A program made the position numbers and the translations under genes. This document shows positions 5,690 through 6,616 of a stretch of DNA of 6,616 nt, piece after piece. Numbering within the stretch: the first letter of the stretch is position 1; each line of letters starts with the position of its first letter. Source of the stretch: a bacterium (GTDB lineage Bacteria > Nitrospinota_A > UBA7883 > JACRGQ01); NCBI GenBank assembly GCA_021815535.1, contig JAKAGL010000134.1, forward strand, positions 1 through 6,616, read 5' to 3'. The notes under the pieces are model-generated. The model made no database searches, was not told the DNA's origin, and saw nothing but the letters and a program-made list of their open reading frames with translations.

Positions 5690-6088
5690 CTATGCTGGGG
5701 GGATCACAGTGGTGGTGATGCGCGCGATCACCCTCTCCACCAGGTCAGGTTCTATCGGTTTGGAAATATAATCGTCTGCGCCGGTGCGAAGCCCTTTTAT
5801 GATGTAGTTGCCGTCCACATGCGTGGAGACCACCACGATGGGCAGGGTTCGCAGTTCGGGAATTTTGCGGATCTCTATGCAAAGCTCAAAGCCATCCATC
5901 TCCGGCATGACGATATCGGTGAAGATGATGTCGACTTTTTCAGTGCGTAAAACCTCAAGGGCCTCAAGGCCATTGGCCGCTTCCAAAACCTGCAGTCCAA
6001 GATGCTGCAGGATGACCACCAGTTTCTTACGGGTGTTTTCGTAGTCATCAACGGCAAGGGCCTTCAGGCCTTCGAACATTCCCGGCAT
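5690..6088 (-). CDS. Single-domain CheY-like response regulator
   Basis: The 132-residue product is one receiver domain and nothing else. All active-site residues are present: the acidic pair D14-D15 in LAVDDYEN, phosphoacceptor D58 in IIFTDIVMPEMDG, S88 in VVVSTH, and K110 in YISKPIEPD. It should accept phosphate from an HPt histidine and signal by protein contact, as CheY does at the flagellar switch. Single-domain receivers can also serve as phosphate sinks or feed other systems, so flagellar function is not shown. It is the first gene of the operon, 15 bases before the permuted CheA, which makes it the obvious cognate partner. The start is supported by AAGG five bases upstream of the ATG; a second ATG at codon 4 is less likely because its ribosome binding site would be too close. 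Confidence 0.9.
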   Translation of the reverse strand: MPGMFEGLKALAVDDYENTRKKLVVILQHLGLQVLEAANGLEALEVLRTEKVDIIFTDIVMPEMDGFELCIEIRKIPELRTLPIVVVSTHVDGNYIIKGLRTGADDYISKPIEPDLVERVIARITTTVIPPA

Positions 6089-6214
6089 ACGTGCCTTGCT
6101 CCCAAAATGGTTTCCGCCTTAATGACACACGGCAACCTGCTGAATTCCGACATTCATACTATCAAATTTATTTAAGGAGAGAACTATTTTAATTCCTGAA
6201 ACTAGCCGGGGATA

Positions 6215-6243
6215 TTGATTTGTTGTAAATTATCCGTTACATT
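6215..6243 (+). promoter_or_regulatory. ppa: Candidate sigma70-type promoter for the pyrophosphatase gene
   Basis: TTGATT (6215-6220) and TACATT (6238-6243) are separated by exactly 17 bp and each match four of six consensus bases. A start near 6250 would leave a leader of about 43 bases containing the GAGGA ribosome binding site. This divergent gap (6089-6292) must also hold the promoter of the receiver-kinase operon on the minus strand. I see only an AT-rich patch there (about 6155-6185) and no clear hexamer pair. Confidence 0.45.
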
Positions 6244-6292
6244 CTCACCGGCTCCTTCCGCATCGGCATTTTTTTGTGAGGATTTTTTTGTT

Positions 6293-6616
6293 ATGAGATA
6301 TTTCAATCCCTGGCACTCCCTTGAAACTGGTGATAAAGCTCCTGCCGTCGTTAATGCACTTATCGAGATACCGATGGGATCGAAGGTAAAATACGAGTTG
6401 GACAAGAAAAGCGGCCTCATGGTCGTCGACCGCGTACTGTATGGCGCGGTTTATTATCCCGCCAACTACGGGTTCATTCCGCGAACGTATTGCGAGGATA
6501 ACGACCCGCTGGATGTTTTGGTGCTCTGTCAGGAGGAAGTGCTGCCCCGGACCATTATGGAGGCGAAGGTGATCGGTTCCATGGCCATGATCGACGGCGG
6601 AGCGGAAGATGACAAG
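6293..6616 (+). CDS. ppa: Inorganic pyrophosphatase, family I, N-terminal 108 codons (cut by window edge)
   Basis: The gene runs off the right edge with 108 codons present. The product begins MRYFNPWHSLETGDKAP and belongs to the soluble Mg-dependent pyrophosphatases, which hydrolyse pyrophosphate to two phosphates and pull biosynthetic reactions forward in the cytoplasm. Family I signatures are clear: IEIPMGSKVKYELDKKSG (24-41), YYPANYGFIPRTY (54-66) and the metal-binding EDNDPLDVLVL (68-78) with D69, D71 and D74. The second metal and catalytic block is DGGAEDDK (101-108) with D101, D106 and K108, matching D97, D102 and K104 of the E. coli enzyme. The ATG is preceded by GAGGA at 6278-6282, ten bases upstream, slightly long spacing. 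It is divergent from the signalling operon. Confidence 0.95.
   Translation, partial: MRYFNPWHSLETGDKAPAVVNALIEIPMGSKVKYELDKKSGLMVVDRVLYGAVYYPANYGFIPRTYCEDNDPLDVLVLCQEEVLPRTIMEAKVIGSMAMIDGGAEDDK

Noticed and set aside
6172..6213. AAGGAGAG on the plus strand as a ribosome binding site for a short ORF
   Set aside because: No ATG, GTG or TTG follows at a usable distance; the only open codons begin with ATT and stop after about ten codons.
6202..6420. A 72-codon minus-strand frame across the ppa start
   Set aside because: It overlaps the conserved pyrophosphatase N-terminus on the opposite strand and shows no coding signature of its own.

Overview
The window looks like chromosomal DNA from a free-living Gram-negative bacterium with moderate to high GC. 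PstS has a cleavable signal peptide and no lipobox cysteine, which fits a periplasm. The protein style (Pst, CheA and REC families, compact operons, ppa) suggests a deltaproteobacterial, Nitrospinota or Nitrospirota-like lineage, but the taxon cannot be fixed from this sequence. I see no tRNA, rRNA, CRISPR array, transposase or phage gene.

Layout. Positions 1-1207 (minus strand) hold the start of a phosphate-uptake operon: pstS, a hairpin, then the first 40 codons of a PstC-type permease that runs off the left edge. About 110 bp upstream of pstS are three TTAACA-like hexamers spaced exactly 11 bp apart (1315-1342), a good candidate PHO box. A 346-bp divergent intergenic region separates pstS from a plus-strand gene for an unrecognised 145-residue soluble protein (1554-1991). 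That gene converges on a minus-strand gene for a four-helix membrane protein (2097-2489) whose start is odd: a TTG overlaps the stop of a 12-codon upstream ORF.

Positions 2625-6088 (minus strand) form a tight three-gene signalling operon, ended by an intrinsic terminator at 2573-2601. In transcription order it encodes a single-domain CheY-like receiver with an intact active site, a 710-residue CheA-type kinase, and a 304-residue protein with two degenerate receiver domains. The kinase is the highlight. Canonical CheA runs P1(HPt)-P2-P3-P4-P5. Here the protein begins at P3, runs P3-P4-P5, passes through an Ala/Pro-rich linker, and ends with the HPt domain followed by a P2-like domain. This is a circular permutation of the CheA domain order. 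No cheW, receptor, cheB or cheR gene lies next to it in this window.

Positions 6293-6616 (plus strand) are the first 108 codons of a family I inorganic pyrophosphatase, transcribed divergently from the signalling operon and preceded by a plausible sigma70-type promoter. Pyrophosphatase and Pst are both linked to phosphate metabolism, but nothing in the sequence ties them to the signalling operon between them.
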